DNA from: Magnetococcales bacterium
GTDB taxonomy: Bacteria; Pseudomonadota; Magnetococcia; Magnetococcales; Magnetaquicoccaceae
Length of the DNA stretch: 38,367 bases
Direction of reading: 5' to 3'
Assembly: GCA_015231915.1 (NCBI GenBank)
Contig: JADGAR010000035.1
Span: 1 to 38,367 of the forward strand
How positions within the stretch are numbered: the stretch's first letter is position 1; every line of letters starts with the position of its first letter. The notes under the pieces were generated by a model, which was not told the DNA's origin, made no database searches, and saw nothing but the letters and a program-made list of their open reading frames with translations. This document shows positions 1 through 8,056 of the stretch, one piece after another. Made by a program: the position numbers and the translations under genes.

Positions 1-125
1 CGATCTGCCCCTGCCGCTGCGCCTGCCGCTGCGGTGCCTGCGGCCCCTGCCGCTGCGGTGCCTGCGGCCCCTGCCGCCGCGCCTGCCGCTGCGGTGCCAG
101 CCGCACCTGCCGCTGCCGCGCCACG
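1..125 (+). repeat. Ala/Pro-coding tandem repeat, ~24 bp period
   Basis: The 24-bp unit beginning at 27 (cgctgcggtgcctgcggccc...) repeats at 51, with degenerate copies to about 125. It encodes the (P/A)AAxPAA tract at the N-terminus of the partial NrfJ-like protein. Copy number may vary between strains because such repeats slip. Confidence 0.6.
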
Positions 126-735
126 CCTTCCCCAATCCGGTACCGTGACCGAGATCCAACAGGCGGGCACGTATACCTATGTGGAGGTCGAGGCCGATGG
201 CAAGCGCTGGTGGCTGGCTACCAACCAGACCGAAGTCAAGACCGGTGAGGTGGTGCACTGGTTTCAGTCTTCGCTGATGGCCAATTTCCACAGCAAGATT
301 CTGAACCGGACCTTTCCGGCTTTGTTGTTCGTCGGTGCGGTGCTGCCCGGACCCTTTCCCGAGGGAGGCACGCCCCCAGCCGCCGCATCCGGGCGTCCCG
401 CCATGCCCGCCGGGCATCCGGGGATGCCGGCAGCCGGACATCCGGGGATGACCGCTCCCCAAACCGGCATGGCGGGTGGCGGACCAGCCGCCGCTGCCCC
501 CCAGGAGACCCCCGTCGGCAAGGGCAAGGTGCATGTCCTGATGCAGAGTGGCGGGTATACTTATGTGCAGGTCGATGACGATAAAGGCCCCTGGTTGGCC
601 GCTCCCACGGTTGCCGTCAAGGAAGGGGATACCGTTTCCTGGGGCAAGGGGATGGTCATGAAGGATTTTACCAGCAAGTCGTTGAATCGTGTCTTCCCGG
701 AAATCCTGTTTCTGGGCAGCCTGCGGGTGGAGTGA
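1..735 (+). CDS. Exported protein with two NrfJ-like domains (5' partial)
   Basis: The frame is open to the left edge, so the true start lies outside the window; the GTG at 34 is only an internal codon. The first ~40 residues are an Ala/Pro low-complexity tract. Two homologous ~70-residue units follow. The first reads TYTYVEVEADGKRWWLA and ends near LNRTFPALLFVGAV; the second reads GYTYVQVDDDKGPWLA and ends near LNRVFPEILFLGSL. The G(T/G)YTYV..V....WLA pattern matches small OB-fold-like proteins annotated as NrfJ-related in cytochrome gene neighbourhoods (family memory, not searched). A Gly/Met/Pro-rich linker (PGMPAAGHPGM type) joins the units. No haem motif. Function is not known; the neighbouring cytochrome genes suggest a periplasmic redox accessory role, which is inference. 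Confidence 0.75.
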   Translation, partial: RSAPAAAPAAAVPAAPAAAVPAAPAAAPAAAVPAAPAAAAPRLPQSGTVTEIQQAGTYTYVEVEADGKRWWLATNQTEVKTGEVVHWFQSSLMANFHSKILNRTFPALLFVGAVLPGPFPEGGTPPAAASGRPAMPAGHPGMPAAGHPGMTAPQTGMAGGGPAAAAPQETPVGKGKVHVLMQSGGYTYVQVDDDKGPWLAAPTVAVKEGDTVSWGKGMVMKDFTSKSLNRVFPEILFLGSLRVE

Positions 736-756
736 TCTTGCGCGCGTGACAGGAGC

Positions 757-790
757 GGGGATCCAGGGGCATGGCGCCACCTGGATCCCC
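757..790. terminator. Perfect 11-bp inverted repeat between convergent genes
   Basis: The arms 757-767 (ggggatccagg) and 780-790 (cctggatcccc) are perfectly complementary around a 12-nt loop. They sit between the stop codon of the plus-strand NrfJ-like gene at 735 and the end of the minus-strand Cys-rich gene at 800. Position and symmetry fit a bidirectional transcription end. There is no T tract on either side, so it is not a canonical intrinsic terminator. Confidence 0.55.
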
Positions 791-799
791 ATGGGTCTC

Positions 800-1315
800 T
801 TACTGGCCGGGCCAGTAACCGGTACTGGTGGGCATGGTCGCCCCAACCCCACCGCTGGAAGGCATCTGCGGCATGCCTGGCATGGGGGGTTGGCCGGGCA
901 CCGCAGGCATGCCCGGCATGCCCGGCATGGCCGGGATCCCGGCACGCGGCACCTGCCCGGCAAACGGAGAACCACCCATGGATCCTTCCGGATTCGCCAT
1001 GCACACCGTCTTGGTCGTCGCCGCCTGACGCTCGCACGAAGCCATGTCGTTGTACACGCATTCGGTGCGCCAGCTCTCCACCAGACAATAAGGCGCATTG
1101 CCAAAAGGCTTGGCAATCTCCGCCTCGTTCAGGACACAGCCACCCTGTTTGCCAACGGCACGCCGACAACTGTCCAGATCCGTGTACTGACACCGCTTGC
1201 CGAGCATGTTGTCCACCGAACAAAACAATCCGGCCTCGCTCTCCCCGGCCACAAAAAGCGCAACACCAACCCCTATCCCGCCCAACCATCTCCGCGACAT
1301 CCTGCCTTGCTCCAT
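800..1315 (-). CDS. Small exported Cys-rich protein with Pro-Gly-Met tail
   Basis: About 171 residues. The N-terminus has basic residues followed by a hydrophobic stretch (GGIGVGVALFVAG) ending ESEAG, a likely signal peptide. The mature part has six or more cysteines in two similar blocks, CQYTDLDSCRRAV...GGC and CVYNDMASCERQA...VC, recalling the C-x-Y-x-D-x-x-x-C spacing of DUF3551-type small secreted proteins (tentative). The C-terminus is a PGMPGMP-type repeat. I chose the ATG at 1315 because GGGAG lies 8 nt upstream; ATGs at 1321 and 1300 are alternatives. It lies 28 nt downstream of the TPR gene and is probably the last gene of the minus-strand cluster. Function unknown. Confidence 0.7.
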   Translation of the reverse strand: MEQGRMSRRWLGGIGVGVALFVAGESEAGLFCSVDNMLGKRCQYTDLDSCRRAVGKQGGCVLNEAEIAKPFGNAPYCLVESWRTECVYNDMASCERQAATTKTVCMANPEGSMGGSPFAGQVPRAGIPAMPGMPGMPAVPGQPPMPGMPQMPSSGGVGATMPTSTGYWPGQ

Positions 1316-1343
1316 CGTCATTTCTCCCATGCAATGAAATTCC

Positions 1344-2657
1344 CTAACCGTTTTTTTTGCCATTTTCCGCACCACCCGTTCCCAATCGCCGCGTCTCCTC
1401 CAAAGCAATGGCGCGCAATACCACCTCGGCGGCGCTTTCATCGGCGAGGATCCGTTCCAGCCACTCCCTGGCAGCGGGGAGATCCCCCTTCGCCAGCCGC
1501 TCCTGCGCGATGAAAAACCACGCCTCCGCCAGGGCGGATCGTCTGACCTCCCCCTCCGGCAAACGATTGGCAGCGGCCACCACCCCCTCCGGGGTCACCT
1601 GACCACGGAACAGCCCATACAAAGGACCCGGCCACTCCCGATCCACCGACCCACGCAGCTCAGGAGCCGCCTCCATGCCGCCGCCCCGCCGCCGCGCGAC
1701 ATGTCGCCACAACGGCGCATAAGGATCCTCCGGACGCAACGCCTCGGCTTGCCGAAACACCCCCTCCGCCAACCCGTACTCCCCCTCCAGAAAATGCAGC
1801 AATCCCAGATTGGCCAAAAACGACGGATCCCCCGGACGCAAGGCGACTGCGCGGGCAAAATCCTCACGCGCTTCCCGGAATTGCGACCGCGACGCCCGCA
1901 GGGAACCCCGCTGCAGATAGGCGACGGCATCCTCCGGATCCATGCCGATGGCGCGGTCCAACTCTTCCAAAGCCTCGGTGATTCTGTTGAGCGCGATCAA
2001 CGCCTCGCCCCGCAGGCGGGTGGCCTCGCCATCCCACGGATGGGTGGTCTTGAGCCGCGTCAGATCCTCCATGGCCTTCTGGGTCTTGCCCTGGGCCAGC
2101 AACAGGGCGGCCCGCTCCAGGCGCGCATCGCGCAGGTCCGGTTGCCCCTGCAGCAGTTGATCGTACAACGCCAGCGCCTCGCCCACCCGATCCAGACGCC
2201 GCAGGATCCGTGCGCGGTCCAGGCGCAACCGGTCATCCTCCGGGCCGAGCCGCATGGCAACGCCATTGTCCTCGTCCGCCTGTTCCCACTCCCCCCGAAT
2301 GGCGCGTATCCGGCTGCGCGCGGCATACCAGATCGCCTGGTTCGATTGCAACGTCACCGCCCGGTCACAATCCCGCAAGGCCAGCTCCAGCAGAGGCGCC
2401 GACTGCCGGCGCGCGCTGGCGGCCAGACGCAGTTGACAGCGTCCCCCCAACGCCGCAGCCTGCATCCGGCGCGGCAGATGTGCCGCCGAACGCAAGGCGC
2501 GTGAAAAGAGGCGCAACGCCTCGTCCTCCCGGCCCCGCATCAACGCTTCGTTGCCCTTTTCCACGTGGGTCACCGCCGGATGCTCTGCCCAGACCCATCC
2601 CACCGGCCAACACAACCAAACCAAAAACCACCACCGCGCAGCCCGACCCTCAAACAC
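1344..2657 (-). CDS. Exported tetratricopeptide-repeat protein
   Basis: 437 residues. The N-terminus WWFLVWLCWPVGWVWA is a signal peptide or anchor, followed by tandem TPR units over most of the protein (for example DAVAYLQRGSLRASRSQFRE and DPSFLANLGLLHFLEGEYG). The start is a GTG with GGAGG 6 nt upstream. It overlaps the preceding 2-TM gene by 8 nt, so the two are translationally coupled. TPR proteins act as periplasmic scaffolds, and this one may organise the adjacent heptahaem cytochrome and membrane proteins. That role is inferred only from position. Confidence 0.85.
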   Translation of the reverse strand: MFEGRAARWWFLVWLCWPVGWVWAEHPAVTHVEKGNEALMRGREDEALRLFSRALRSAAHLPRRMQAAALGGRCQLRLAASARRQSAPLLELALRDCDRAVTLQSNQAIWYAARSRIRAIRGEWEQADEDNGVAMRLGPEDDRLRLDRARILRRLDRVGEALALYDQLLQGQPDLRDARLERAALLLAQGKTQKAMEDLTRLKTTHPWDGEATRLRGEALIALNRITEALEELDRAIGMDPEDAVAYLQRGSLRASRSQFREAREDFARAVALRPGDPSFLANLGLLHFLEGEYGLAEGVFRQAEALRPEDPYAPLWRHVARRRGGGMEAAPELRGSVDREWPGPLYGLFRGQVTPEGVVAAANRLPEGEVRRSALAEAWFFIAQERLAKGDLPAAREWLERILADESAAEVVLRAIALEETRRLGTGGAENGKKNG

Positions 2658-3210
2658 ACCGATCCTCCAATTCCCCGCCAGAGCGCGGCAACAGGGCGAT
2701 CATCTCGTGCAGACGCCCGGCCAACGCCTCTTCGGACAACTCCTCCACGCCGGAGAGCAATCGACGGATCGCCAACAAACGCTCCCGCTCCTCATGCCGG
2801 CAGGCCAGCAGCTGGTCCAGGGCGCCATGCACCCCCGGGGTATCCGGCACCACACGCAAATCCAGATCCGCCACCTGATTGGTCAATACCGTAAACCGCC
2901 CCAACACCAGCCGCGCATACTTCACCCAGATGCGATCCGCTGCCAGCAAGCCCATCAGGTTGACCGCCAGCATCACCACCAGCACCGGCAACGCCTCCTC
3001 CCAGATCAACAGAAAGATCTCCCTGTGCGCCACATGAATCCGATACAGTTGACTCTCGATCACCCCACCCAGCCGGATGTGCAGATAGGTCAAGCCGCCG
3101 CCGATCAACAGGATCTCCAGCACGATCAAGGTCACCAGCATGCCCATCTGCAACCGGTAATCCAATCGCCGTGCCGCCTGATCTCTTCCTGCCCCGTCAG
3201 CCATGATCAT
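2650..3210 (-). CDS. Two-TM membrane protein with HAMP-like cytoplasmic tail
   Basis: 186 residues. TM1 covers about residues 22-46 (MLVTLIVLEILLIGGGLTYL); a ~27-residue loop holds the sequence RIHVAHREIFLLIWEEA; TM2 covers about residues 75-93. The C-terminal ~90 residues are charged and helical (VHGALDQLLACRHEERERL). The layout resembles the input half of a chemoreceptor or sensor protein without an output domain. The start ATG at 3210 has AGGAGG 6 nt upstream. It lies 14 nt downstream of the heptahaem cytochrome gene. The other 2-TM protein, upstream of that cytochrome, has the same layout, so the two may be distant paralogues. Function unknown. Confidence 0.75.
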   Translation of the reverse strand: MIMADGAGRDQAARRLDYRLQMGMLVTLIVLEILLIGGGLTYLHIRLGGVIESQLYRIHVAHREIFLLIWEEALPVLVVMLAVNLMGLLAADRIWVKYARLVLGRFTVLTNQVADLDLRVVPDTPGVHGALDQLLACRHEERERLLAIRRLLSGVEELSEEALAGRLHEMIALLPRSGGELEDRCV

Positions 3211-3224
3211 GCCCGTCCTCCTGA

Positions 3225-4034
3225 TTACAAATCATGACATGCATAACACAATCCGGACTGTTTGTTGTCCACGGTCAGCGCCCCATGCTGCTTGCCGTAA
3301 CCGAGATGACAGGAAACGCAACCCACCTTGCCGTCCGGCAGCACAATGGCGGCGGGCAGGCTGCCCGCGGGACGGTAACCGCCGACCTTGATGCTGCTGG
3401 TGTAGGAACGACCAATGGGGTGCGTCATGGTGCTGCCCCGGTGCAGCATGATCCCGCCCGGATCCATGTTCACCAGTTGCGGGGCGGTGCCGGTTTTTTC
3501 TTCATGACAGCTCATGCATTGCAAGGAAAAACCGTCCAGCTCCACCCGCCGGGGATCCGTCGCCGTGGCCTTCAGATGACCCGATTCCACCACCGATGCG
3601 CCCCGATCCGCCATGCGCTCGAAAAAAGCCTGGTCGTGACATTCCAGGCAGAACGGCGCACCTCGCTTGGGGGAGCGCAACAACCCCGACCCGCTGCCAT
3701 GCACCACATGACAGGAACCGCATGTCAGTTCCCCCTTCCAGTCCACCGGGAATTGCGCCGGCAGGATCCGGTTCGGGACGAATCCGGAGGGGTGGCTGAC
3801 AACATTGGTTTTGGAATGGCAGGGGGCGCACATTTTGTCTTGACTGTAAACCAGCATGCGCGCCTGTTCCGGCGTGACCTGATCGGAGAGGTGACAATCC
3901 TGACACCGGCTGTCGGCCAGGTGACCCGCCACGCCGGAGACGTTGCGCACGCCCGGCAGCAGCAGCGGCAGCAGGATCGCCAGCGGGATCAGCAGCCGCC
4001 AGCGGCCATTTTTCCACCATTCAGAATTGCACAT
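3225..4034 (-). CDS. Membrane-anchored heptahaem c-type cytochrome
   Basis: 269 residues. A short basic N-terminus is followed by a hydrophobic segment (LLIPLAILLPLLLPGV), either an anchor or a signal peptide. Seven CXXCH motifs follow: CQDCH, CAPCH, CGSCH, CLECH, CMSCH, CVSCH and CYACH. Many other histidines are available as distal ligands. The protein ends six residues after its last motif starts (CYACHDL). The ATG at 4034 overlaps the end of the upstream 2-TM gene by 14 nt; the longer open frame upstream is out of phase with that gene and has no cytochrome character. Likely a periplasmic electron carrier tied to the inner membrane. The exact family is not recognised. Confidence 0.9.
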   Translation of the reverse strand: MCNSEWWKNGRWRLLIPLAILLPLLLPGVRNVSGVAGHLADSRCQDCHLSDQVTPEQARMLVYSQDKMCAPCHSKTNVVSHPSGFVPNRILPAQFPVDWKGELTCGSCHVVHGSGSGLLRSPKRGAPFCLECHDQAFFERMADRGASVVESGHLKATATDPRRVELDGFSLQCMSCHEEKTGTAPQLVNMDPGGIMLHRGSTMTHPIGRSYTSSIKVGGYRPAGSLPAAIVLPDGKVGCVSCHLGYGKQHGALTVDNKQSGLCYACHDL

Positions 4035-4590
4035 GGCGGTCAAGCTCGCGCAGTCTGTGCAGTGCGTTTTGCAGTTCCCTGCGTGCCTCGGGATCGGTGC
4101 GTCCGAGTTGATCCAGGGCCTGACGGGAGGAGGCGCGCAGGGCTTCGTAATGGTCACGCAGTCTGGTGGTGGCCACGGCGTACTGGACATTTTCCAGGGG
4201 CACGGGTTCGCCTTCCAAACCCAGAACCAGGGTGGGGAGGCCATGCCGGACCTGACGCCCGAGATGCAGATCGATCCAGAACATGGGACCACGCACCCGC
4301 CAGATGCTGTAGGAGGCGATCAGCCAGGTGATCAGACCGGTCAGGGCGATCAGCGAAAGCCCCAGCAGCAACAGAACGGGCAGCAGATGCCGGCGGGTCA
4401 TCAGATAGCCGCTCAGGATTTCCTGGTAGGTCATGCCCTCTTCTCCGGCCCAGTGGCCCAGGAGGAGATACAGAACCAGTGCCGCCGCCACGCCGATCAG
4501 CAGTGCGATCCGGGCGACCAGAAGCAGCTTCGTTGCCATGGGGGGTTTGGCATTGCGAATGCTGGTCGTATCGGTTTCGTCCTGTCTCAT
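4021..4590 (-). CDS. Two-TM membrane protein upstream of heptahaem cytochrome
   Basis: 189 residues. TM1 lies near residues 20-45 (LLLVARIALLIGVAAALVLY), a short loop contains TYQEILSGYLMTRRH, and TM2 lies near residues 70-92 (LPVLLLLGLSLIALTGLITW). About 90 residues of charged helix follow (RDHYEALRASSRQALDQLGR). There is no haem motif or enzymatic signature. The start at 4590 is preceded by a G-rich segment (ggggggaacc) that resembles the ribosome site of the dihaem gene at 9586. It is the first gene of the 4590-to-800 minus-strand cluster. It may anchor or sense the state of the cytochrome it overlaps; this is inference. Confidence 0.75.
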   Translation of the reverse strand: MRQDETDTTSIRNAKPPMATKLLLVARIALLIGVAAALVLYLLLGHWAGEEGMTYQEILSGYLMTRRHLLPVLLLLGLSLIALTGLITWLIASYSIWRVRGPMFWIDLHLGRQVRHGLPTLVLGLEGEPVPLENVQYAVATTRLRDHYEALRASSRQALDQLGRTDPEARRELQNALHRLRELDRHVQF

Positions 4591-4760
4591 CTGGTTCCCC
4601 CCCCTTGCCGCGTCCCATCTTTATCGTCAAACGGCCATGATTCTATCATCGGCGAAATGAAATTGCTTCATATTTTTTTTCTCACCTTCACCATTGACAG
4701 GTGATGCGGGAATCCGGCATTAAAGAATCCATCATCGCCCCCCATTTTCAGGAGACCCGC

Positions 4761-6266
4761 ATGAAAGGGATTCGATCCTGCCTGGCGTGCCTCGTGCTGT
4801 TGAGCACCCCCTGTACGGTGTTTGCCGAGGATCTGCCCGCCGATACCTATTTTTCCCTGGCTGTCACGGAAAACTCTCACAATCACTACGGCGAGAATCT
4901 GTTGTTTCTGCACTTCCGGGAAGCGACCAGTGCCGTGCCTCCCGCCAATTCACGGGTCGTGGTCGCCACGCGGGTGCAAGACGATGCCATGACCATCGAC
5001 GGGGAGTTCAGGGAGTGGGATCCGCAGCGCTTCGTCACGGTGCAGGGGCGGGTGATGAACAACTACCCCTTGAGCGAGTATTTCGATGCCCGACCGGGCG
5101 CCATCCGGGTGGCAGCGGCCTTCGATTCCCGGCACCTCTATTTTGCGGTGGATTTCGAGGATGCCAATCACGACGCCTCCACGCGGCGCAAGGAGTGGGT
5201 TTATTCCCAGGGCCGCTGGCGCATCGCGCCCCATGTCCGGCCTGACGATAAGCTGCCCCGTCCGGTCAACGCCGCCGAGGAGCCGGAAGGCGCGGAAAGC
5301 GAGGACCGGGTGCTTTTCATGTTTCCCATCGTGGACCGCCAGGACCTCTTTCGGGATGGCGGCCTGGGTTGTGCCGGGTACTGTCACCCCAACCTGAAGG
5401 AGGGCAGGGACCCGAAAACCACCCCGGTCGGCAAGGGGAGCGCGGAGATGCATACCGCCCTGCCCGGCGACACCGCCGATGTCTGGCACTGGAAGGCCAC
5501 CCGCACCAATCCGGCCCGCAGCGCCGACGATGGCCACATCGACTTCGCCGCAGGGGCCGTGGAGGGGTTCAAGGCGGATCCCGGCCAGGCGGCATTCGAA
5601 GACAACGACACCAAGGCCCTGGGCATGGCCGATACCAGCCAGCCGGCCTTCGTCAACCGGGAGGATTTCCAGGCCGGACGTTTCTCCACACCCGGTTTCG
5701 CATCCTCACCCGTCACCGAGGAGAACAGGCTTGCCATCACCCCTGACATGACCTTTGCCGAGGGGACCACCCTGCCGTATGCCATGCATCGTCAGGCCAC
5801 GGCAGGCCGGGGCGATGTCGCCGCCTTTGGCCGCTTCGACCCCAAGACCTCCCGCTGGACCATCGAGTTCAAGCGCAAACTGGTGACCGGCGACCCCTTC
5901 GATCACGCCTTCGCCCCCGGTCCCGGCGCCACGCCCCCGGTGACGCGGCCAGCCGTGCCCGGCAATGCCATGACGGGAGAAAAGCTTTTCAAGGAGAGGG
6001 CCTGCAGCGCCTGTCACGGCGATGAGGGCGAAGGCAGGTTCGACAAGGGTCGTTGGCTTTTCCCGCGCATCCAGCGTGCAAGCGGTGCCCTGATCGCCAA
6101 GACCGCCGCCCTGACCCGTCCGGAGCGGGAGCGTGCCCTCTCCTTTCTTGTGACCGAAGCGGGCAGGCCGGTGGAAAATGTCATGTCCCATGTGCCCCTG
6201 ACCCCGCAGGAGGCGGAGGATATCGCGGCCTGGCTGCAGACCCGTTTCCTTGCGCGGGGGCAGTAG
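4761..6266 (+). CDS. Ethylbenzene-dehydrogenase-like haem protein fused to cytochrome c
   Basis: 501 residues from the ATG at 4761, which has AGGAG about 6 nt upstream; earlier in-frame ATGs lack such a site. A signal peptide (CLACLVLLSTPCTVFA) is followed by a region resembling EB_dh haem-binding proteins, the gamma-subunit-like family of DMSO-reductase-type enzymes (IDGEFREWDPQRF; IRVAAAFDSRHLYFAVDF). A CAGYCH motif (CXXXCH) sits near residue 204, an unusual spacing also seen in some EB_dh relatives. The C-terminal ~90 residues form a class I cytochrome c domain with CSACH near residue 415 and a possible Met ligand in NVMSHVP. No molybdopterin subunit is present nearby, so this is probably a stand-alone periplasmic electron-transfer protein. 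It converges with the oxidase-like gene, 3 nt apart. Confidence 0.8.
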   Translation: MKGIRSCLACLVLLSTPCTVFAEDLPADTYFSLAVTENSHNHYGENLLFLHFREATSAVPPANSRVVVATRVQDDAMTIDGEFREWDPQRFVTVQGRVMNNYPLSEYFDARPGAIRVAAAFDSRHLYFAVDFEDANHDASTRRKEWVYSQGRWRIAPHVRPDDKLPRPVNAAEEPEGAESEDRVLFMFPIVDRQDLFRDGGLGCAGYCHPNLKEGRDPKTTPVGKGSAEMHTALPGDTADVWHWKATRTNPARSADDGHIDFAAGAVEGFKADPGQAAFEDNDTKALGMADTSQPAFVNREDFQAGRFSTPGFASSPVTEENRLAITPDMTFAEGTTLPYAMHRQATAGRGDVAAFGRFDPKTSRWTIEFKRKLVTGDPFDHAFAPGPGATPPVTRPAVPGNAMTGEKLFKERACSACHGDEGEGRFDKGRWLFPRIQRASGALIAKTAALTRPERERALSFLVTEAGRPVENVMSHVPLTPQEAEDIAAWLQTRFLARGQ

Positions 6267-6269
6267 CCG

Positions 6270-8051
6270 TCAAGGCGCCTGGCCCCACTCCCAGAGGGCC
6301 GCGCGCGCCTTGCGGACGAACGGGGTCTCCTCTTTGCTCAGATGGACGAACGTCCGCATGGCGCCGATGGCCCCGGGTCGGTCCTTGAGTTCTTCCAGGC
6401 TCAACGCCAGGCCGTAATAGGCATTGACCTGTTCGGGACGCAGGGTGATGGCGGTCTGGAAGAAATCCCTGGCCACCTCTGGTCGTTCCAGGCCGAGCAT
6501 GGCGAATCCCATGTTGACATGCGCTTCCGGCAGTTCCGGGGCGTGTTGCAGGACCCAGTGGAAGGCGGTGAGGGCATGCTCGTATTGTTTGGCATGCAGC
6601 ATCATGGCCCCCTGTTCGAAGCGGGTAGCCACTTCGGGAGCGATCCGCAGCGTGGTCGTATCGTTGTGGGGCCAGAAGCGGATCATGCCGCCCAGTGCCC
6701 CGATGGAGAGGACGGCCAGCAGTACCGCGCTGCCCCGGCGCAGGCGTCCGCCCAGCAGGGCGCGCAGGGCCGGCACCAGGAACAGAAAGGTGGCGGTCAG
6801 GGCGATGGCGGCGCCGGCTCCCATCAGGGCCATGCCTTCCGGGGCGTGGCTTGCGAGGGGGGTTTTGCGTGGTGCGTTGTTCGCCCCTGACCAGGCCAGG
6901 CCCAGGATCACCAGGCTCAAGCCGAGGGGATAGACGCGGGCCTGCAGGCGGGCGAGCGCGGGCCGCACCGGGGTGCGGCCCAGGTCGGGCAGCAGTGTCA
7001 GGGTCATCCCCATGTAGGCCAGGGTGATCGCCCCCACGGTGCCGTGGTAATGGGCGGTCACCAGCACGCTGTCGTTGTGGATGGCCGTGCCGGTGGCGAT
7101 TCCCAGGCCGAGCAGCAGCATCGAACCCCACAGGGCATTGTCTGCATTGGCCGCGAGGGGGGCCGTGCGGCGTCGATATCCCCAGGCGATCCCGCCGGCG
7201 ATCCAAGGCACGGCCCACCAGTTGCCCCAGACCATCAAACTGGTGAAAAAAAGGCGTTGCTCCGGGGAATCCGGCGCGAGGGAGAGACCCGGCCAGGCGC
7301 CCAGCAGGGCCGGGAGAGCGCCGAGCCACAGGATGCGTCCCTGCCCGGTCGCCCCGAACGGCATGGGGATGCCTGCCCGCCGCGCCAGGGCCAGCCAGAC
7401 GGTCAGCATCGTCAGGATGTGGGTGAACTGCAACAGGTGGCCGCCTGCCCAGAACAGCGGATTGAAATAGGCCTTGCCCTGCAATTCGTCAGGCAGGCGG
7501 GCGAATGCCGTCCCGCAGGCGAGGAGGGCCAGCAGATGGCAGAGCGCGGCGGCGCGCAGGCCGCTGCCGGGCACGCCGCCCAGGACCATGCCCCCGCGCG
7601 GGATCACCAGCAGGGCGCGGGTCGCCGCCAGGGCGAAACCGATGCCCAGGGTCACCACCCCCCCCAGAAAGACCGGGTTGCGCAGCACCGGGAGGTAGTC
7701 GGAGAGCACCGGTTGTCCGGAGGCCAGCCAGGGTGCCGCCAGCAACAGCAGGCCGCCTGTCAGGCTGAGCACGAAGGCCGTCCGGTCCAGGCCGGCCATG
7801 CGTGTCCCTCCTGCCAGGCTCCACAGGGCGCTGGTGAAGGCCAGGAACCACACCGTGACCGAAAGATCGACATGCAGCACCAGTGCGGTATTGAAGATCC
7901 ACTCGCGTCCGGCGAAGCGTTCCGACAATCCTGGCATGCGTGCCGCTGCCAGCAGCAGGGCGCACAGACTCGAAAGGGCCAGAGAGGAGATGCCGAGCAG
8001 CAGCCAGGCGAGAGGTCCGCGTCCCACTTGCGGGTGAATCGGCTCTTCCAT
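6270..8051 (-). CDS. Divergent haem-copper-oxidase subunit I homologue with C-terminal TPR domain
   Basis: 593 residues. About 12 hydrophobic helices are followed by a soluble tail. Features matching haem-copper oxidase subunit I are His60 in helix II (ALVLHVDLSVTVWF), GGH at 203-205 in helix VI, and the helix X block HNDSVLVTAHYH at 325-336, which parallels HDTYYVVAHFH of classical oxidases (haem ligands His334 and His336). Where the helix VII HH pair that binds CuB is expected, the sequence reads EQRLFFTS (264-271), so CuB looks incomplete. Residues ~470-593 contain about three TPR units. The ATG at 8051 lies 5 nt after the CcsA gene; the frame continues upstream to 9086, but that part is only a shadow of CcsA and the dihaem gene. 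Catalytic oxygen reduction is doubtful. It may be a haem-b electron-transfer or sensory membrane protein. Confidence 0.8.
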   Translation of the reverse strand: MEEPIHPQVGRGPLAWLLLGISSLALSSLCALLLAAARMPGLSERFAGREWIFNTALVLHVDLSVTVWFLAFTSALWSLAGGTRMAGLDRTAFVLSLTGGLLLLAAPWLASGQPVLSDYLPVLRNPVFLGGVVTLGIGFALAATRALLVIPRGGMVLGGVPGSGLRAAALCHLLALLACGTAFARLPDELQGKAYFNPLFWAGGHLLQFTHILTMLTVWLALARRAGIPMPFGATGQGRILWLGALPALLGAWPGLSLAPDSPEQRLFFTSLMVWGNWWAVPWIAGGIAWGYRRRTAPLAANADNALWGSMLLLGLGIATGTAIHNDSVLVTAHYHGTVGAITLAYMGMTLTLLPDLGRTPVRPALARLQARVYPLGLSLVILGLAWSGANNAPRKTPLASHAPEGMALMGAGAAIALTATFLFLVPALRALLGGRLRRGSAVLLAVLSIGALGGMIRFWPHNDTTTLRIAPEVATRFEQGAMMLHAKQYEHALTAFHWVLQHAPELPEAHVNMGFAMLGLERPEVARDFFQTAITLRPEQVNAYYGLALSLEELKDRPGAIGAMRTFVHLSKEETPFVRKARAALWEWGQAP

Positions 8052-8056
8052 GCGTG

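Noticed and set aside
4035-4292. N-terminal extension of the heptahaem cytochrome
   Set aside because: It overlaps the well-formed 2-TM gene and reads as Cys/Pro-rich noise; ATG 4034 gives a normal signal or anchor segment.
4591-4760. TTGACA at 4694-4699 as a promoter for the EB_dh-like gene
   Set aside because: The nearest TAAAGAA-type box is 21 nt away and no -10 box fits a 16-18 nt spacer; no reliable promoter was assigned in this divergent gap.
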